The position numbers were made by a program, and so were the translations under genes. 64,000 nucleotides of DNA from the NCBI GenBank assembly GCA_015067305.1, contig SVMT01000008.1, forward strand, positions 28,684 to 92,683. Direction: 5' to 3'. The stretch comes from Oscillospiraceae bacterium (lineage in GTDB: Bacteria; Bacillota; Clostridia; Oscillospirales; UBA644). Shown here piece after piece: positions 8,155 to 19,849 of this stretch (position 1 is its first letter; every line of letters starts with the position of its first letter). The notes beneath the pieces are model-generated. The model ran no database searches and had not been told where the DNA came from. It saw only the letters and a program-made list of their open reading frames with translations.

Positions 8155-8793
8155 ATGAAAAGAATGGGCAAAAGCAAGAAAATATGCTTGTTTTTTGCGG
8201 TAATTATTGCTGTTTCGCTATTAGTCGTTTCTTATGTCGAAAGATTTTTTGCCCCGATAATCAGAACAATGGCGGTGTCTCGTTCGGAAGTTCTTCTTTC
8301 CCAGGAGATTGCCAACGAAATAAATGAGACTATGTCTGAAAACGGCATAACTTACGGTGATATTATTTCTTTCGTTCTTGATAAGGACGGCAGGATAAAT
8401 GCAATGACTACGAACATCGTCACGGCAAACAAGCTGAAATCATTTCTTGCCCTTTCGATTTTAACAAGAATAACAAATGTAGACGAAACAGAACTGAGTA
8501 TTCCTGTGGGAAACCTGACGGGAATTTCAATTCTTTCAGGCAGAGGCCCCGAAATGAAGGTTAAGGTCATTCCCATCGGAAGCGTACAGACTGAGCTTTC
8601 TTCCCAGTTTGTTTCCGCAGGTATAAACCAGACACAGCATCGGATAATAATGGAAGTAACTTCCAATGTAGATATAATTTTGCCTTCGGAAACTGTTTCC
8701 ACCACCGTATCAGTAAACGTAGTAATTGCAGAGACGGTAATAGTGGGCAGCGTTCCCGACAGCTATGCGGAGATTCGGGTTCCAATTGAGTAA
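8155..8793 (+). CDS. yunB: Sporulation protein YunB
   Basis: 212 residues. One N-terminal transmembrane segment (ICLFFAVIIAVSLLVVSYV) is followed by an extracytoplasmic domain with the YunB features: SEVLLSQEIANEINETM, ITYGDIISFVLDKDGRINAMTTN and GNLTGISILSGRGPEMKVKVIPIGSVQTELSSQFVSAGINQT. In Bacillus, yunB is expressed in the mother cell and is needed for efficient sporulation. The start at 8155 follows GGGGAG (8141-8146). An inverted repeat (8114-8123 with 8147-8156) would place the ribosome site in a loop and the first two bases of the start codon in a stem. Confidence 0.88.
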   Translation: MKRMGKSKKICLFFAVIIAVSLLVVSYVERFFAPIIRTMAVSRSEVLLSQEIANEINETMSENGITYGDIISFVLDKDGRINAMTTNIVTANKLKSFLALSILTRITNVDETELSIPVGNLTGISILSGRGPEMKVKVIPIGSVQTELSSQFVSAGINQTQHRIIMEVTSNVDIILPSETVSTTVSVNVVIAETVIVGSVPDSYAEIRVPIE

Positions 8794-8815
8794 AAAACAG
8801 GAGTATTGAAATCAA

Positions 8816-11815
<3,000 letters not shown>

Positions 11816-11962
11816 TTTACCGAGGTATTAAATTTTTGTTTTTCTTGACTAAAGGGATAAAGGTTTTTCGTCAAAAAACGTCTTGTACACAAAAAAATGT
11901 GTACTTTGATGTCTTAATAAGGTTTACTTTGTAATATTTCATGGTTTTTTTGATGAAGTCTC
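11816..11962. other. Intergenic spacer with small hairpin
   Basis: GTACACA/TGTGTAC (about 11885-11904) with an A-rich loop could end the ligA-vanZ transcript, although no clear T-run follows. No gene is seen. Confidence 0.35.
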
Positions 11963-11991
11963 TTGATTTTCTATTCTGTTTTTGGTACAAT
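11963..11991 (+). promoter_or_regulatory. Promoter predicting a leaderless transcript
   Basis: TTGATT (11963-11968), 17-bp spacer, TACAAT (11986-11991). The ATG of the next gene starts only 6 bases after the -10 box, so transcription would begin at or beside the start codon. No Shine-Dalgarno sequence is present. Confidence 0.6.
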
Positions 11992-11997
11992 ATATCT

Positions 11998-13239
11998 ATG
12001 GGTAATTTTAATGCGAAAAAATACGACGCTGTCGTTATAGGTGCAGGTGCTGCGGGGATGATGTGCGCAGGCACTGCTGCCGAGTTTGGTTGCGGCAAAA
12101 TAGCACTTATCGAGAAAAATAATATTTACGGAAAAAAACTTCTGATCACAGGTAAGGGTCGGTGTAATGTCACTAATAATTGTGATGTGAGGACTCTTGT
12201 TGAGAATACCGTACGCAACGGACGTTTTCTGTACTCAGCTTTCAGTTCTTTTTCATCTTATGATACCATGGCTTTTTTTGAAGAGCTGGGAGTTCAGCTC
12301 AAGACTGAAAGAGGTAACAGAGTTTTTCCTGTAAGTGACAAGTCTTCGGACATAACCGAGGCAATGAAAAGATATGTCTCTTCAAAAAATATAGATCATA
12401 TCAAAGGTGATGTTGTATCTCTCATTATTGAAGACGGGGAACTTAAGGGTTGCAGACTTTCCGACGGTCGTAATATCTTTGCGGATAGAGTCGTTGTTGC
12501 AACGGGCGGAAAATCATATCCGTTGACAGGTTCTACAGGGGCAGGGTATATCCTTGCGGAACAGGCGGGACATACGGTCGTTCCTCAGAAAGCGTCTATA
12601 GTCCCTCTTGAAGTTGAAGAACGTGAGGTTTGTAATGCCCTTATGGGCTTGTCTCTCAGAAATATATCCGTAACTGTGGTTCGTGGGCAAAAAACTGTTT
12701 ATACGGACTTTGGTGAACTGATGTTTACCAATTACGGTGTTTCAGGGCCTGTTATTCTTTCTGCTTCAGCCCATGTCAATGATGGCGATAAGATCATAAT
12801 TGATATGAAGCCTGCTCTTGATGAAAAAACTCTTGATAAACGTATCCTTTCAGATTTTTCAAAATATATAAATAAAGATTTCGGTAATTCCTTGGGGGAT
12901 CTTTTGCCAAAGAAGATGATTCCCGTTGCCGTTGAACTTTCGGGAATAGACCATGATCTCAAGGTCAATTCCGTAACAGCGGTTCAAAGAGCTTCCCTTG
13001 TCAGACTTTTGAAGAATTTCACTTTGACTGTAAAGGGTAAACGTCCCATTGAGGAAGCGGTTGTAACTTCCGGTGGCGTTGCGGTTAATGAGATAGACCC
13101 GAAAACGATGGAATCAAAAATACTTCCCGGTCTTTATTTTGCCGGTGAGGTTATAGATGCCGATGCATATACAGGTGGTTTTAACTTACAGATAGCTTTT
13201 TCAACAGGCAGAGCCGCAGGGAAAAGCATAGTATATTAA
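11998..13239 (+). CDS. BaiN/RdsA-family NAD(P)/FAD-dependent oxidoreductase (HI0933-like)
   Basis: 413 residues. FAD-binding dinucleotide fold VVIGAGAAGMMCA at the N-terminus, then the family signature GKKLLITGKGRCNVTNNCD, and the C-terminal GGVAVNEIDPKTMESK...GLYFAGEVIDADAYTGGFNLQIAFSTGRAAG. Family members are flavoproteins implicated in bile acid or membrane-associated reductions, but most, including this one, have no assigned substrate. The start at 11998 gives the normal N-terminus; the frame is open further upstream to 11941, but that region holds the promoter. No ribosome site is visible, so this is a leaderless candidate. Confidence 0.88.
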   Translation: MGNFNAKKYDAVVIGAGAAGMMCAGTAAEFGCGKIALIEKNNIYGKKLLITGKGRCNVTNNCDVRTLVENTVRNGRFLYSAFSSFSSYDTMAFFEELGVQLKTERGNRVFPVSDKSSDITEAMKRYVSSKNIDHIKGDVVSLIIEDGELKGCRLSDGRNIFADRVVVATGGKSYPLTGSTGAGYILAEQAGHTVVPQKASIVPLEVEEREVCNALMGLSLRNISVTVVRGQKTVYTDFGELMFTNYGVSGPVILSASAHVNDGDKIIIDMKPALDEKTLDKRILSDFSKYINKDFGNSLGDLLPKKMIPVAVELSGIDHDLKVNSVTAVQRASLVRLLKNFTLTVKGKRPIEEAVVTSGGVAVNEIDPKTMESKILPGLYFAGEVIDADAYTGGFNLQIAFSTGRAAGKSIVY

Positions 13240-13264
13240 TTAAAAATGAAATGAGGATTCTCCG

Positions 13265-13687
13265 ATGCAGGAAAAAGGAAGCAGAACAGTTGCCGCTGCG
13301 GCATTGAAAATGGTTGCAGCTGAAGAACGGGCTGAAGAGGTTCTTCTTAAAGAACATCTTTTAAAAAATGATATAAAAGCTTCCGCAACAGATTTTGGCG
13401 GAGATTTTATCGCATCTGTCAGCAAGGTTATTGAAAGAGCCCTGCTTTTGGCAAAGCGTGACGGTATAATCAATGATTCTCATGCAGAAGAGGGTGGCGT
13501 TGCAGGTGCGGCACGTGATGCAATGTCTCAGATCACACAAAAAGCCATGGGGCTTAATATCGGCGGCAAGATAGCTGTTGCAAGAAGCGGAGAACATATT
13601 GCGGTTGCAGTATTTTTCGGTGTCGGTATGCTGAATCTTAATGAAGTTGCCGTAGGTCTCGGACACAGAGCCGTTTTTAATGTATGA
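13265..13687 (+). CDS. HutP-family RNA-binding antiterminator-like protein
   Basis: 140 residues, nearly full length for HutP (about 150). The matching landmarks are the N-terminal helical region, the GGVAGAARDA segment and the C-terminal LGHRAVFNV, where HutP has its conserved histidine. In Bacillus, HutP binds L-histidine and Mg and then the hut mRNA to prevent termination. No hut genes lie nearby; instead it precedes cmk by 15 bp. It may regulate another operon or have drifted in function. Whether the metal- and histidine-binding residues are all retained cannot be settled by eye. Confidence 0.75.
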   Translation: MQEKGSRTVAAAALKMVAAEERAEEVLLKEHLLKNDIKASATDFGGDFIASVSKVIERALLLAKRDGIINDSHAEEGGVAGAARDAMSQITQKAMGLNIGGKIAVARSGEHIAVAVFFGVGMLNLNEVAVGLGHRAVFNV

Positions 13688-13702
13688 TACAGGAGAAAAG
13701 AA

Positions 13703-14371
13703 ATGATAAATATTGCTATTGACGGTCCTTCCGGTGCAGGAAAAAGTAGTCTCGCAGGTTTTATTGCAAAAGAGCTTTCTTTTGTTCATGTTGATACCGG
13801 AGCACTTTACAGAGCTGTTGGCTATTATGTGGTTTGCAATAAAGCAGATCCTTCTGATCCCGAATCAGTGGTTCCTCTTTTGGATTCGCTGAAAGTAGAT
13901 GTTGAATATGACGGAACAAAAAAACAACATGTTTTTATTAACGGTAAAGAAGTTTCAGAAGAACTTCGTACAAATGATGTTTCAATGGCTGCGTCTGCGG
14001 CATCGGCAATTCCCGAAGTTCGTGAATTCCTTCTTGATCTTCAGAGAAATATAGCTGAAAAAGAGAATATCATAATGGATGGCAGAGATGTCGGTACTGT
14101 TATTTTGCCGAATGCGGATATTAAATTTTTCCTTTCTGCTTCTCCCGAAAAACGTGCTGACCGCAGAGTTAAAGAATATGAGGCTAAAGGTATAGATATC
14201 TCTTACGAAAAGGTCCTTGAAGATATCATTCAGCGAGATAAAAACGATTCAACCCGTAAGATATCGCCGTTAAAACAGGCAGAGGATGCTATACCCGTTG
14301 ATAATTCAGACATGACGGAAGAAGAAACAAAAAGATTTATATTAGATATTATTAAGGAAAAACTTTTATAA
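13703..14371 (+). CDS. cmk: Cytidylate kinase
   Basis: 222 residues. P-loop GPSGAGKSSLAG at the N-terminus, the HVDTGALYRAVGYY substrate region, and DGRDVGTVI and RRVKEYEAKG of the LID segment. It phosphorylates CMP and dCMP to the diphosphates. GGAGAAAAGAA forms the ribosome site. Its stop overlaps the next start by one base (TAATG), coupling it to plsC and ispH-rpsA in the order commonly seen in Clostridia. Confidence 0.95.
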   Translation: MINIAIDGPSGAGKSSLAGFIAKELSFVHVDTGALYRAVGYYVVCNKADPSDPESVVPLLDSLKVDVEYDGTKKQHVFINGKEVSEELRTNDVSMAASAASAIPEVREFLLDLQRNIAEKENIIMDGRDVGTVILPNADIKFFLSASPEKRADRRVKEYEAKGIDISYEKVLEDIIQRDKNDSTRKISPLKQAEDAIPVDNSDMTEEETKRFILDIIKEKLL

Positions 14372-14955
14372 TGTATACATTTGCTAAGATAGTTTTAGGC
14401 TTTTACATCTATGTTTTTAACAGAATAAAGATCATCGGTAAAGAAAACATCGCACCCGACGGTGCTTTGATAGTATACGGAAATCATCAGTCCATAATGG
14501 ACATCTTCTGTTTGAACCTGGCTTTCGGAAGCAGAAAAATAATTTTTATGGCAAAGAACTCTCTTTTTAAAATACCTATCATCAAGAGCGTTGTAAAGGC
14601 TTACGGAGCATTTCCCGTTGATAGAAGCAGGGCAGATCTTTCCGCAATAAAAAATGCGCTGAGGGTTCTTAAAGAAGGTAAAACCTTAGGTATTTTCCCC
14701 GAAGGAACAAGGATCGCTTCTGAATCGGACAGCGATGCAAAAGGCGGTATTGCTATGATAGCGGAAAAAACAAAAGCGACGCTCCAGCCTGTACGTATTA
14801 TTTACAAAAGAAAGAAAATGATCTTTAATTCCATGACTGTTATAATTGGTAAAAGCTTTTCATACAGCGACATAGAGATTCCCGAAGATTCGGAAGATCC
14901 AAGAAAAGCTGCAGGTAAAATACTCATGGAGAAAGTTTACGAATTAAAAGCATGA
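14371..14955 (+). CDS. plsC: 1-acyl-sn-glycerol-3-phosphate acyltransferase
   Basis: 194 residues. The catalytic HX4D motif is NHQSIMD (near residue 38) and the phosphate-binding motif is FPEGTR (near residue 110). It transfers an acyl chain to lysophosphatidic acid at the membrane to make phosphatidic acid. The length is on the short side but within range for clostridial PlsC. It overlaps cmk by 1 base and ispH-rpsA by 4 bases, so the three are translationally coupled. Confidence 0.93.
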   Translation: MYTFAKIVLGFYIYVFNRIKIIGKENIAPDGALIVYGNHQSIMDIFCLNLAFGSRKIIFMAKNSLFKIPIIKSVVKAYGAFPVDRSRADLSAIKNALRVLKEGKTLGIFPEGTRIASESDSDAKGGIAMIAEKTKATLQPVRIIYKRKKMIFNSMTVIIGKSFSYSDIEIPEDSEDPRKAAGKILMEKVYELKA

Positions 14956-16889
14956 ATATATACAAAACAGAGACGATAGGTTTTTGCTTCGGTGTTGAAA
15001 GAGCAGTAAATGCTGTTTACAAAATTCTCCAAAACGAAAAGTTTGACGGTAAAAAAATTTTTACTTGGGGAGAGCTTATCCACAACCCCGATATCGTTCG
15101 TGAACTTGCCGAAAAAGGTGTTTATGCGACTGAAAATATCGATGATATCAATGAGGGCGATGTGGTCGTTATCCGATCCCACGGTGTTCCCAAAGCTGTA
15201 TCAGATGCTCTTGAAGCCAAAAAAGCAGTGGTTTTTGATGAAACTTGTCCAAAAGTTAAAAAGATTCATAAAATTGCCACAAATGCAAAAAACCTTATAA
15301 TTGCGGGAAATATTGAGCATCCGGAGGTCAAAGGGATCGTCGGAAATTGTGAAAAAAAATTTTATGTTGCAAAAGATATTGACGAATTGAAAAAAATAGT
15401 GCATAATATATATGATACGGAAGATACATATACTTTTGTTTCTCAGACAACTTTTTCCGTGAAAGCATTTGAGAAAATGAAAGAATTTCTTTCTCAATAT
15501 GAAAATATTACTGTTGAAAATACAGTTTGTCACTCCACTGAAGAGCGCCAGAAACAGGTAAGAGATCTTGCTCAGAATGTGGACATGTTTATCGTAGTTG
15601 GAGGCAAAGGAAGTTCCAACACGAAAAAGCTTTACGATATTGCTTCTGAATACTGCGAAGCTCTTCATATCGAAAGCGTAAAGGAGTTACCCTATTATAT
15701 TAAAAAATATAAAAAAATAGGACTGTCGTCAGGTGCATCTACACCTGCCAGAGCAGTCGAGGAGGTTATTTTTAACATGATTAGCGAAATCGACAACAAA
15801 GACGTCATTGAACAGGACGTTGACTTTATCGAGGCCCTCGAAGAGTCTCTCAAGACAATTCGTAACGGCCAGAGGGTAAAGGGTATCATCAGTGCCATCA
15901 ACGGTACAGAAGTTCAGGTGGATCTCGGAGTAAAATATTCCGGTATTATCCCCACAGCAGAATTTGCTGATGACGAAGCACCCAAGATCGGTGACGAAAT
16001 TGAGGCGTTTGTTGTCAAGGTAACGGACAGCGAAGGCACTGCACAGCTTTCCAAGAAACATCTTGATATGGCAAAAGGTCTCGAAAAAATCACCGAAGCG
16101 TATGAACAGAAAACTGTTCTTACAGGCAAAGTTTCTGAGGTTGTAAAGGGAGGCGTTATCATATCTGTTAACGGTGTCAGAGTGTTCGTTCCCGCATCTC
16201 AGGCTACACTTAAGAAAGACGAAGAACTCGAACCTCTTAAGAACACAGAAGTTCAGTTCCGCATCATCGAAGTTGATGACAGCAACAGCAGACGTAAGAG
16301 AGTTATCGGTTCTATCCGCAGCGTTCTTAGAGAAGCAAGACAGGCAGAAGTTGAAAACTTCTGGAATTCTCTCGAAGAAGGCAAGAAATATGACGGTGTT
16401 GTTAAGTCCCTTACAGCATTCGGCGCATTTGTTGACATCGGCGGCGTAGACGGCCTTGTACATATCTCCGATATGACATGGACAAGAGTTAAGAACCCTG
16501 CTGAACTCGTTTCTGTTGGCGAAAAAGTAAGCGTTATCGTTAAGAGCTTTGACAAAGAAAAGAAGAGAATCTCTCTTACTATGAAGAATCCCGAAGAAAA
16601 TCCTTGGGATATTCTCAAAGCTAACTACAGCGCTGACGACGTAGTTGAAGCTACAGTTGTAAAACTCATGCCCTACGGCGCATTTGTGAACGTTATCCCC
16701 GGTATCGACGGTCTCGTTCATATTTCTCAGATTTCCAAAGAAAGACTTGCTAAAGTTGCTGACGCTCTCACAGTTGGTCAGAAAGTTAAAGCTAAGATCA
16801 CAGACATCGACTTCGAAGCTCAGAAGATCAATCTTTCTATCAAAGCTGCTGCTGAAGAAGCTGCAGAAGAAGTATCCGAGGAAGAATAA
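14952..16889 (+). CDS. ispH: Fused 4-hydroxy-3-methylbut-2-enyl diphosphate reductase / ribosomal protein S1
   Basis: 645 residues. The first ~280 are IspH, with the three cluster cysteines in GFCFGVERAV, FDETCPKVKK and ENTVCHSTEE; it makes IPP and DMAPP in the MEP pathway. After a short linker come four S1 RNA-binding domains starting near GQRVKGIIS (about residue 305), KTVLTGKVS, GKKYDGVVK and DVVEATVVK. This fusion is well known in Clostridia. GAGGAGG (15759-15765) lies 11 bases before an in-frame ATG at 15777 (residue 276), which could allow separate S1 synthesis. Codon bias in the S1 half is stronger, as for a highly expressed protein. Confidence 0.95.
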   Translation: MNIYKTETIGFCFGVERAVNAVYKILQNEKFDGKKIFTWGELIHNPDIVRELAEKGVYATENIDDINEGDVVVIRSHGVPKAVSDALEAKKAVVFDETCPKVKKIHKIATNAKNLIIAGNIEHPEVKGIVGNCEKKFYVAKDIDELKKIVHNIYDTEDTYTFVSQTTFSVKAFEKMKEFLSQYENITVENTVCHSTEERQKQVRDLAQNVDMFIVVGGKGSSNTKKLYDIASEYCEALHIESVKELPYYIKKYKKIGLSSGASTPARAVEEVIFNMISEIDNKDVIEQDVDFIEALEESLKTIRNGQRVKGIISAINGTEVQVDLGVKYSGIIPTAEFADDEAPKIGDEIEAFVVKVTDSEGTAQLSKKHLDMAKGLEKITEAYEQKTVLTGKVSEVVKGGVIISVNGVRVFVPASQATLKKDEELEPLKNTEVQFRIIEVDDSNSRRKRVIGSIRSVLREARQAEVENFWNSLEEGKKYDGVVKSLTAFGAFVDIGGVDGLVHISDMTWTRVKNPAELVSVGEKVSVIVKSFDKEKKRISLTMKNPEENPWDILKANYSADDVVEATVVKLMPYGAFVNVIPGIDGLVHISQISKERLAKVADALTVGQKVKAKITDIDFEAQKINLSIKAAAEEAAEEVSEEE

Positions 16890-17080
16890 TTTCAAGATAC
16901 TTGATTAAATCTGAAATCTAATCATGCAGAGGTGAAGCAGTGTTCGGTCTCATAAAATTTTGCTGACCGTTTTCCTGTTACACCTCTGTGTTTGATATTT
17001 ACAAAGAAAAATTTTTTTATAAATTCCCCGTAAACGGTAGGGATCTATGAATATTTTTGAGCGAGAAAGGATATTTTTTA
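16890..17080 (+). promoter_or_regulatory. Two-stem RNA structure between ispH-rpsA and hprK
   Basis: CAGAGGTG (16927-16934) pairs with CACCTCTG (16981-16988), and inside this CGGTC (16945-16949) pairs with GACCG (16965-16969). The structure is followed by an A/T-rich stretch with a run of 7 T. It could be a terminator for the S1 operon or a leader element of hprK; it matches no riboswitch I recognise. Confidence 0.45.
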
Positions 17081-18028
17081 ATGGAACAGTATAAAGTAAG
17101 TCTTGCGACTCTCATAAAAGGGCTTTCCCTTGAATCTGTGTATCTCCCCGAAGGAGAAAAAGGTGACCCTGAAAAAATATTTATCACTTCAACGGAAATA
17201 AACCGTCCGGCACTCCAGCTTGCGGATTTTTATGATTGTTTCGATCCCAAACGTATTCAGATCTTGGGTAGGGAAGAGGCTTCTTATGTCGCAAAGATGT
17301 GTCCTGAGAAGCGGGCTATAGTTTTTGACAGACTTTTTGCAACATCTGTCCCCGTAGTATTTCTCGCCCATAAGATCGAAGTTTTCCCTGAGATCGTAGC
17401 TGCTGCGAAAAAATATCAGGTTCCTGTTTATGAATCTGATGATACTACTTCTGAGCTTTCTTATGCTCTTATCAGCGCTTTGAATGTTCATCTTGCACAA
17501 AGGATAACCATGCACGGGGTCCTCATTGAGGTTTACGGTGAAGGTATTCTTATGATCGGCGACAGTGGGGTAGGTAAGAGTGAAACTGCCATGGAGCTTC
17601 TTAAGAGAGGTCACCGTTTGATTGCAGACGATGCTGTAGAGATCAAACGTGTTTCCAATAAGACATTGGTAGGTTCTGCACCCGAAATGATAAAATATCT
17701 TATCGAACTTCGCGGTATCGGTCTTGTTGACGTACGCCGTATATTCGGTATGGGTGCTGTTAAAGAAACGGAAAAGATCGACCTTGTTGTTCAGCTTGAA
17801 CCCTGGAGTGCTGACAAACAGTATGAACGTCTCGGTCTCGATAATAATTATTATGATATTTTAGGTCTGAAAAAGCCCACAGTTACTATTCCCATCAGAC
17901 CCGGCAGAAACCTTGCCATTATTATCGAAGTTGCAGCTATGAATAACAGACAGCGCAGAATGGGCTACAACGCTGCCGAGGAGCTTAATAAACGCCTCAT
18001 GCAAAACATGGGCTTATCTCTTGATTGA
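17081..18028 (+). CDS. hprK: HPr kinase/phosphorylase
   Basis: 315 residues. An N-terminal MurF-like domain is followed by the kinase domain with the P-loop GDSGVGKSE and the HprK signature ELRGIGLVDVRRIFG. It phosphorylates or dephosphorylates Ser46 of HPr in response to glycolytic state and so controls carbon catabolite repression through CcpA. The ATG at 17081 lies 10 bases after GAAAGG; a TTG 24 bases earlier is less likely. It is followed 33 bp later by murB. Confidence 0.96.
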   Translation: MEQYKVSLATLIKGLSLESVYLPEGEKGDPEKIFITSTEINRPALQLADFYDCFDPKRIQILGREEASYVAKMCPEKRAIVFDRLFATSVPVVFLAHKIEVFPEIVAAAKKYQVPVYESDDTTSELSYALISALNVHLAQRITMHGVLIEVYGEGILMIGDSGVGKSETAMELLKRGHRLIADDAVEIKRVSNKTLVGSAPEMIKYLIELRGIGLVDVRRIFGMGAVKETEKIDLVVQLEPWSADKQYERLGLDNNYYDILGLKKPTVTIPIRPGRNLAIIIEVAAMNNRQRRMGYNAAEELNKRLMQNMGLSLD

Positions 18029-18061
18029 TATATTTAATTTACGAAAGGCACGGGCAAATAT

Positions 18062-18964
18062 ATGAACGAAAATTTATACTCGGAAGCTGTTCACGAACTC
18101 TTTGATGCAGGCATTGAAGTTTCCGAAAATGTTGCTCTCTGCAATTATACCACTTTTAAGATCGGCGGCTGTACACCGCTGATGGTAAGTCCTGCATCGA
18201 CTGAGGAAGTTTCCCGTACAGTTAAAATTTTTAACAAACATAACATTTCTTATTTCACACTTGGTAACGGTTCAAATCTGCTTGTTCCCGATGAAGGTAT
18301 TTCAAAAGCTGTTATTTTTACGGGTAAATTACTGAATATTTCCGTTGAGGATACCAGGGTCGTTGCTGGTTCGGGTTGCGTTCTTGCGAAGGTCGCATCT
18401 GTTGCGGCTAAAAATTTACTTTGCGGAATGGAAGCTCTTCATGGAATTCCAGGAACGGTAGGCGGCGCTGTCATAATGAATGCAGGCGCATACGGCTCTG
18501 AAATGTCGCATGTGGTTGAATATACCGAGTATGTTGATGAATTCGGAGATATCCACCGTGTAACAGGTGATGAGCATCAATTTGGTTACAGAAAGTCTTG
18601 TTTTATGAGTAGCGACATTGTTACTTCCGTTTGTTTTGCGCTTGAAAAAGGTAATTCCGATGATATCTATGCGAAAATGAACGAATTTGCGAAGAAACGA
18701 CGTGATTCCCAGCCACTGGAATATCCTTCGGCAGGAAGTGTATTCAAACGCCCGGAAGGCTATTTCGCGGGAAAACTCATTCAGGACAGCGGTTTGAAGG
18801 GAAGGACCGTCGGTGGCGCTCAGGTCAGCGAAAAACACGCAGGATTTATCATAAATATCGGCGGTGCGACTTGCTCCGATGTCCTTGGACTTGTGAAAAT
18901 AATTCAGGATACCGTTTATGAAAACTACGGTGTGCATCTTGAAATGGAAATCAAAACACTTTAA
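18062..18964 (+). CDS. murB: UDP-N-acetylenolpyruvoylglucosamine reductase
   Basis: 300 residues. FAD-binding segments LGNGSNLLVPD and GIPGTVGGAVIMNAGAYGSEM, the catalytic-region YRKSCFM and EYPSAGSVFKRP match the MurB type with a shorter C-terminal domain. It reduces UDP-GlcNAc-enolpyruvate to UDP-MurNAc with NADPH in peptidoglycan synthesis. It stands between hprK and whiA, as in other Clostridia, but rapZ and yvcK, usual members of this cluster, are missing. Confidence 0.95.
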   Translation: MNENLYSEAVHELFDAGIEVSENVALCNYTTFKIGGCTPLMVSPASTEEVSRTVKIFNKHNISYFTLGNGSNLLVPDEGISKAVIFTGKLLNISVEDTRVVAGSGCVLAKVASVAAKNLLCGMEALHGIPGTVGGAVIMNAGAYGSEMSHVVEYTEYVDEFGDIHRVTGDEHQFGYRKSCFMSSDIVTSVCFALEKGNSDDIYAKMNEFAKKRRDSQPLEYPSAGSVFKRPEGYFAGKLIQDSGLKGRTVGGAQVSEKHAGFIINIGGATCSDVLGLVKIIQDTVYENYGVHLEMEIKTL

Positions 18965-18976
18965 CGGAGTAGGATA

Positions 18977-19849
18977 GTGTCTTATACTTCAGATATAAAT
19001 AGAAAAATTATAAATATAAAAAATCATAAATGCTGCTCTTTTGCCTGTATTTACGGACTTTTGCTCTTCGGAGGAAGACTCAGCGATGGTATAAAGTATG
19101 TGACTTCCCACAAGGAAAAGTGCGAATTCCTGACTAGATCTTTTCTCACTTTTTCTTCGGGAACGCCAATAGTTTCTGAGCATGGAGATGTTTTTGAAAC
19201 GGAAATACTTTCCGAAACTGATGATTCTGTGCTTTCAAATTTGTTGAGCGTTTCTCCTCACAGGATAGAAATGAAATATTTGAATTCCGATTGCTGTAAA
19301 AAAGCTTTCATGCGCGGAGTTTTTATTTCCACGGGATTTGTTTCGGAACCCGAAAAACCATACCACCTCGAACTTAAAACGTCACATCATTCTGCGGCTG
19401 AGGACTTTAAAAAGCTTGCGGCAGAATATGATATACATTTCAAGTCTCTTGTGCGAAGCGGTCGAACTGTACTTTATCTCAAAAGTTCCGACAGCGTAAA
19501 GGATTTTTTGACCCTTATCGGTGCACAGACTTTTACCTTCGATTATGCAAATGCAGAACTTGAAAAGGGTCTGCGAAACGATATAAACAGGGCTCTCAAC
19601 TGCGAATCTGCCAACGAGGACAAGCGGCTTGATGCAGCCGGAAAACAGATAAAAGATATTACCGTTTTAAAGGAAGACGGTTACCGAGATGTTCCCCTTA
19701 AACTTGTGGAACTTTCGGAGATCCGTCTCAAAAATCCCGAAATGGGACTTGCTGATCTTGGTCAGCTTCTTAAACCTCCGCTTTCAAAGGCGGGAGTATC
19801 TCACCGCATGAGAAAAATTGCGGAACTTGCTTCTGAAAGGAAAAAATAA
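18977..19849 (+). CDS. whiA: DNA-binding protein WhiA
   Basis: 290 residues. An N-terminal LAGLIDADG-like domain (AFMRGVFISTGFVSEPEKPYHLEL) is joined to a C-terminal helix-turn-helix (IRLKNPEMGLADLGQLL, SKAGVSHRMRKI). WhiA is a sporulation or cell-division regulator in actinobacteria and a conserved chromosome- and division-related protein in Firmicutes. Its stop codon directly abuts the dnaE start codon with no spacing. The start has GGAG 11 bases upstream. Confidence 0.92.
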   Translation: MSYTSDINRKIINIKNHKCCSFACIYGLLLFGGRLSDGIKYVTSHKEKCEFLTRSFLTFSSGTPIVSEHGDVFETEILSETDDSVLSNLLSVSPHRIEMKYLNSDCCKKAFMRGVFISTGFVSEPEKPYHLELKTSHHSAAEDFKKLAAEYDIHFKSLVRSGRTVLYLKSSDSVKDFLTLIGAQTFTFDYANAELEKGLRNDINRALNCESANEDKRLDAAGKQIKDITVLKEDGYRDVPLKLVELSEIRLKNPEMGLADLGQLLKPPLSKAGVSHRMRKIAELASERKK

